DNA of 64,000 nucleotides from the NCBI GenBank assembly GCA_002862095.1, contig PHSQ01000001.1:620001-684000 (forward strand). The letters are read 5' to 3'. The translations under genes and the position numbers were made by a program. The notes beneath the pieces are model-generated. The model made no database searches and was not told the origin of the DNA. It saw only the letters and a list, made by a program, of their open reading frames with translations. Source of the stretch: Methylocystis sp. KS32 (GTDB lineage Bacteria; Pseudomonadota; Alphaproteobacteria; Rhizobiales; Beijerinckiaceae). Below are positions 61,868 to 64,000 of this stretch, one piece after another (the first letter of the stretch is position 1; the number at the start of each line of letters is the position of its first letter).

Positions 61868-63435
61868 GGCGGAGGGCGGCCGCGATCGCCGTCTGCGTCA
61901 TGGCGCCGCTTGTCGGCGGCTGTGCGCCGACCGGGCGCGAGGAGCGGGCGGCGTTCATCGCGCCGCCTGCGATGGAGCATACGCTGGAGCAATCGGGCTC
62001 CGGCCGATCGAGCGCGGGGGCGACCCATGAATTGGCTCCTCCTTCATGGCCGACCCATGAATGGTGGCGCCAGTTCAAGAGCGCGGAGCTTGATGGCCTG
62101 ATCGCGACGGCTCTCGGCGAGAACCAGAACCTGAAGAAATCGATCGACCGTCTGAAGCAGGCCGACGCGATCACCCAGATCGAGGGTTCGAAACTTCTGC
62201 CCTTCGTGGGGTCGGAAATGGGGATGCAGCAGTATCGCATTCCGAGCCACGGCGTCGTGGCGTCGTATAATCCGGCCATCGCGGGCTTCGAGAAGACCGT
62301 GGGCTATATCAACCCGATGTCGATGTATTACGAGTTCGACTTCTGGGGTAAGAACCGCGCGGCGCTCGACGCGGCGTTGGGCGAGCAGGCGGCGGAGGAG
62401 GCGGAGCTCGCGGAGACGCGGCTTGTGCTGACGACGGCGATTGCGCGGGCTTATTTCCGCGGTCTTGCGGCGGCGCGTCAGCTCGAACTGGCGCGGGAGA
62501 TGGTTCGGCTGCGGCGCGAGGCGCTGTCGATCGCCGAGACGCGGTTCAAGACCGGCCTCGACATCGAGGACGCGAGCGCGGCGGCGCGGATCGAGCTCGA
62601 GAATGCGATCAAGCGCGAGGCGGGCGCGGCGGCGCTGCTGGCGTTGCAGCAGGATCTGGCGGCGAGACTGAGCGGGCAGGGTCCGGACGCTGGGCGCGGG
62701 CTGTTCGCGGCGGGAGCGGCCACGATCGCGAGCGCGCCGCCGGTTCCAAAGTCGTTGCCGGTGGAACTGCTCATTCATCGCCCCGATCTCGCGGCGGCGA
62801 TGCACCGCGCGGCGGCGGCGGCGCAGCGCATCCATCACGCCAAGGCGGAATTCATGCCATCGGTGGACATAGCGGTGACGACCGGGCTCCAGGCTTCGCA
62901 GCATTCGACTCATATCGACAAGCTCGGAACTTATCTTTTTCGCGCCTCGGCGTTCAATTATCTGGTGCAGCCGGGCTTTCATCTCCCCTTGTTCGAGGGC
63001 GGACAGCTGAGCGGGCGGCTGGAGGAGCGGCGCTCGGAATATGACGAGGCGATCGATGGCTATAATGAAACGCTGCTCGAGGCGGCGCAGCAGGTCGCGG
63101 ACAGCCTGACGAATGTGAAGGAGACGCGGGCCGTGGCGGAGGCGCAGGCGCGGGCGGTCGCGGCCGCGAGGGCGAAACTGGATCTTGCCCGGGTGCGCTG
63201 GAACAACGGGCTGAAGGATCGCCGCGAGATCATCGCCAACGACCATGACGCGCTGCAGGAAGCCTATTTCGAGCGCGCCTTCGAGGCGGATTATCTTTCC
63301 GCGCGGGTGGACCTGGTTCAGGCCTTGGGCGGGGGCTACGAACAGGGACCCGATCCTCGCGACATTCGCGTCGCGCCCGAGGACGACGGACTGTCGCCTT
63401 ACGTGAACTTCATCGAGTCCCTCGGCGGAGGCTGA
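61864..63435 (+). CDS. Outer membrane efflux lipoprotein, NodT/OprM type
   Basis: 523 residues from ATG 61864, overlapping the MFS stop by 4 bp. Lipoprotein signal with lipobox VGGC|AP at about 20. Two repeats of the outer membrane factor fold: WWRQFKSAELDGLIATALGE, LKKSIDRLKQADAITQIEGS, FDFWGKNRAALDAALGEQAA, then LPVELLIHRPDLAAAMHRAA and LPLFEGGQLSGRLEERRSEY. It forms the trimeric exit duct of a tripartite pump. Confidence 0.92.
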   Translation: MRRRAAAIAVCVMAPLVGGCAPTGREERAAFIAPPAMEHTLEQSGSGRSSAGATHELAPPSWPTHEWWRQFKSAELDGLIATALGENQNLKKSIDRLKQADAITQIEGSKLLPFVGSEMGMQQYRIPSHGVVASYNPAIAGFEKTVGYINPMSMYYEFDFWGKNRAALDAALGEQAAEEAELAETRLVLTTAIARAYFRGLAAARQLELAREMVRLRREALSIAETRFKTGLDIEDASAAARIELENAIKREAGAAALLALQQDLAARLSGQGPDAGRGLFAAGAATIASAPPVPKSLPVELLIHRPDLAAAMHRAAAAAQRIHHAKAEFMPSVDIAVTTGLQASQHSTHIDKLGTYLFRASAFNYLVQPGFHLPLFEGGQLSGRLEERRSEYDEAIDGYNETLLEAAQQVADSLTNVKETRAVAEAQARAVAAARAKLDLARVRWNNGLKDRREIIANDHDALQEAYFERAFEADYLSARVDLVQALGGGYEQGPDPRDIRVAPEDDGLSPYVNFIESLGGG

Positions 63436-63548
63436 CGCGCTTTCCGCTTGGATGGAGCGATCCGAGCGAATTGGCCCGAGAGCCTGTCGCCGCGGAGACC
63501 CGAAAAGAGCGTGACGATTTTTGTGAACGAGCAGGGCCGGACGGAATA

Positions 63549-64000
63549 ATGCCGCTGAACCGAAAACAGATTCGCACCCGCAGAAACATCGGATTGATCG
63601 CCGTCGCGGCGACGGCGATGGCGACGGGATTGTATTTCGCCGTCTCCTGGGTGACGAAGGACCGCTTCGTGGTCGAAACCGACAACGCCTTCGTGACCGG
63701 AAACCTCATTCCGGTTTACGCCGACGCCACCGGGGTAGTGGCGCAGGTTTTGGCGGAAGAAACGCAAAATGTGGAGCGCGGCGATCTTCTGATCCGGCTC
63801 GACGCGCAAAGAGCGAGCGCGGCGCTCGACCAGGCGGGAAGCGATCTGGCGCGCGCGGTGCGCTCGGTCGGCGCCCTGTTCGAGAACCGGCGTCAGGCCT
63901 GCGAACGGATCGCGTCCCGCATCGCCGCGCGCGACAGGGTGCGTCACGATCTCGTTCGCTATCAACAGGCGACGCCGAGCGGCTCGGTGTCGCAACAGGT
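63549..64000 (+). CDS. EmrA/HlyD-type membrane fusion protein, cut by window end
   Basis: 150 residues present, C-terminus beyond the window. TM anchor NIGLIAVAATAMATGLYFAV, then TDNAFVTGNLIPVYADATGV and VERGDLLIRLDAQRASAALD, the lipoyl half and start of the coiled coil typical of EmrA. It links the MFS permease to the outer membrane factor. Third gene of the pump operon, 113 bp after the lipoprotein gene. Confidence 0.9.
   Translation, partial: MPLNRKQIRTRRNIGLIAVAATAMATGLYFAVSWVTKDRFVVETDNAFVTGNLIPVYADATGVVAQVLAEETQNVERGDLLIRLDAQRASAALDQAGSDLARAVRSVGALFENRRQACERIASRIAARDRVRHDLVRYQQATPSGSVSQQ

Noticed and set aside
1-64000. CRISPR arrays, rRNA genes, riboswitches
   Set aside because: No regularly spaced repeats, no rRNA-like sequence, and no recognisable cobalamin, thiamine or other riboswitch core was seen, including upstream of cbiB.

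Overview
The window reads as a chromosomal segment of a GC-rich alphaproteobacterium, most likely of the Hyphomicrobiales (Rhizobiales). The evidence is the ispH-thrB-rnhA block, an anaerobic-type hemN, a cyo quinol oxidase operon, PsiE, Kup, CspA/S21 neighbours and rhizobiales-type small secreted proteins. A methylotroph or methanotroph relative (Methylocystaceae/Beijerinckiaceae) would fit, but nothing here proves it.

Layout. 0-3.4 kb: envelope genes (a cut small secreted protein, a BBP2-like barrel porin with its own terminator, a second outer membrane protein and a decayed barrel tail). 4.1-10.7 kb: hemN, a metalloprotease-inhibitor-like protein, a NarL-type response regulator, an unusual three-gene operon (coiled-coil protein, roadblock/TM/OmpA protein, Ras-like GTPase), and an IHF-alpha-like protein. 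10.7-20.6 kb: acyl-CoA ligase, prs, then a housekeeping block (PEBP, cbiB, ispH, thrB, rnhA) lying between two direct copies of the same internally deleted ISAs1 element. 20.7-32.1 kb: small and hypothetical genes, a sulfotransferase-like/SGNH-hydrolase divergent pair, trxC, trmO, kup, a cytochrome c'-like protein, psiE and an acyltransferase-like membrane protein. 32.4-37.1 kb: cyoABC followed by a cyoD gene fused in frame to a periplasmic adaptor (HlyD/RND-type) domain. 37.1-41.2 kb: IS debris, pgi, a decayed cytochrome, and a b561-DUF3611 fusion. 41.3-52 kb: an insertion-sequence graveyard around gpmA and tRNA-Lys, with remnants of IS1380, IS630, RAYT, IS110 and ISAs1 types, a frameshifted IS427-type IS5 element, an intact IS5 element, and an intact IS1182 element that splits an S21 (rpsU) gene lying between two cspA genes. 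52.6-59.8 kb: secreted proteins, a TPR-less O-GlcNAc-transferase-like protein, a sulfotransferase, a retropepsin-like protein, and an OprP-type porin flanked by two small paralogous secreted proteins. 60.2-64 kb: a tripartite EmrB/NodT/EmrA-type efflux operon cut by the window end.

Three things stand out. The first is the CyoD-adaptor fusion. The second is the GTPase operon, in which one membrane protein appears to join a cytoplasmic MglB/roadblock-like domain to a peptidoglycan-binding OmpA domain. The third is the clean IS1182 insertion into rpsU. Several small mobile repeat families, one MITE-like with three copies and one derived from a REP-associated tyrosine transposase, also appear. 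All assignments are from reading translations and motifs by eye; no database search was run.
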